Program-made: the position numbers and the translations under genes | Notes under the pieces: model-generated | What the model saw: the letters and a program-made list of their open reading frames with translations, nothing else | What the model was told of the DNA's origin: nothing | The model's database searches: none | Shown: positions 13,038 to 13,254 of the stretch, in pieces | How the letters are laid out: each line of letters begins with the position of its first letter | Numbering within the stretch: position 1 is the first letter of the stretch | Source: JAAYUK01 sp035319145 | GTDB taxonomy: Bacteria; Nitrospirota; Thermodesulfovibrionia; Thermodesulfovibrionales; Dissulfurispiraceae | DNA: 13,254 nt | NCBI GenBank assembly: GCA_035319145.1 | Contig: DATHDH010000203.1 | Location: 1-13,254, forward strand | Direction of reading: 5' to 3'

Positions 13038-13254
13038 TACGCCTGGTCCAGAATTTATAATATACGCCACCCGGGATGAACGTGACAACCACGAGAAGAA
13101 GCCCGCCGATTACATCGACGACGTAGTGATAGCGGCAATAGACTGTAGCCGCAACCAGAAGCACGACCGGGATCAGAAAGATCCTGAAAAGCCGCCGATC
13201 GAGCCGCCACGCGAGCACAAGCGCAGTCACGGCTATACCGGTATGACCGCTCGG
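12994..13254 (-). CDS. PAP2-superfamily membrane phosphatase/phosphotransferase, C-terminal part (5' end outside window)
   Basis: Eighty-six residues of the C-terminal end are visible, and the frame is open to the right edge. The fragment starts exactly at the PAP2 motif PSGHTG (catalytic-pocket His4 of the fragment). Two hydrophobic helices follow (about 24-40 and 48-66). Between them lies the last motif, CRYHYVVDV, with His43 and Asp47 in the His-x-x-x-Asp spacing of the catalytic pair. The usual Ser-Arg of that motif is not seen at its normal distance, and the RYHYVVDVIGG form recalls the AUR1-like PAP2_3 subgroup. It is likely an integral inner-membrane enzyme acting on a lipid phosphate or phospholipid headgroup; the substrate cannot be named. 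It is the most upstream gene of the minus-strand run. Confidence 0.88.
   Translation of the reverse strand, partial: PSGHTGIAVTALVLAWRLDRRLFRIFLIPVVLLVAATVYCRYHYVVDVIGGLLLVVVTFIPGGVYYKFWTRRNGYPFPASERRHSD

Noticed and set aside
1..13254. Search for tRNA, rRNA, CRISPR repeats, insertion sequences, toxin-antitoxin or defence genes.
   Set aside because: Nothing supports any of these; every stretch is filled by recognisable chromosomal genes or short gaps.

Overview
The window comes from a moderately GC-rich Gram-negative-type bacterium. The gene order pepP-efp-accB-accC next to yicC-gmk-rpoZ-coaBC, and the wording of the omega subunit and chemosensory proteins, suggest a Nitrospirota or deltaproteobacteria-like (Desulfobacterota) lineage. 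This is an inference from familiarity; no phylogenetic marker such as 16S rRNA is present. No mobile element, tRNA, rRNA or CRISPR array is visible. Coding density is very high, and the largest gap is 137 bp (5330-5466).

Left part (1-5329): a chemosensory cluster. The 3' end of a methyl-accepting receptor runs on the + strand (1-495) and meets, tail to tail with 3 bp between stops, a four-gene minus-strand operon. In transcription order this operon encodes a receiver-linker-PATAN response regulator (3599-5329), a PilH-like single-domain receiver (3221-3586), a CheW/PilI-type coupling protein (2829-3224) and a hybrid CheA with a C-terminal receiver (499-2820). The architecture resembles Pil-Chp-like (type IV pilus / alternative function) pathways more than flagellar ones. 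No cheR, cheB, cheZ or second receptor lies in the window. A near-consensus sigma70 promoter (5437-5466) sits directly after the thiE stop and probably drives the operon through a leader of about 100 nt that carries two small inverted repeats.

Right part (5467-13254): one tightly packed minus-strand run of housekeeping genes. In transcription order it holds a PAP2-family membrane phosphatase (3' end only), yggU (DUF167), yicC, gmk, rpoZ, coaBC, an M24 Xaa-Pro aminopeptidase, efp, accB, accC and thiE. Many junctions overlap by 1-4 bp, which points to translational coupling. The genes serve nucleotide metabolism (gmk), RNA polymerase assembly (rpoZ), CoA synthesis (coaBC), fatty-acid initiation (accBC), relief of ribosome stalling at polyproline (efp), proline-peptide turnover (M24) and thiamine synthesis (thiE).

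The points most worth a second look are the PATAN-fused response regulator heading a Pil-Chp-like cassette, the arginine at the tip of EF-P (where lysine is usual), and the leader region between thiE and the chemosensory operon. I did not find convincing evidence of a wholly undescribed system.
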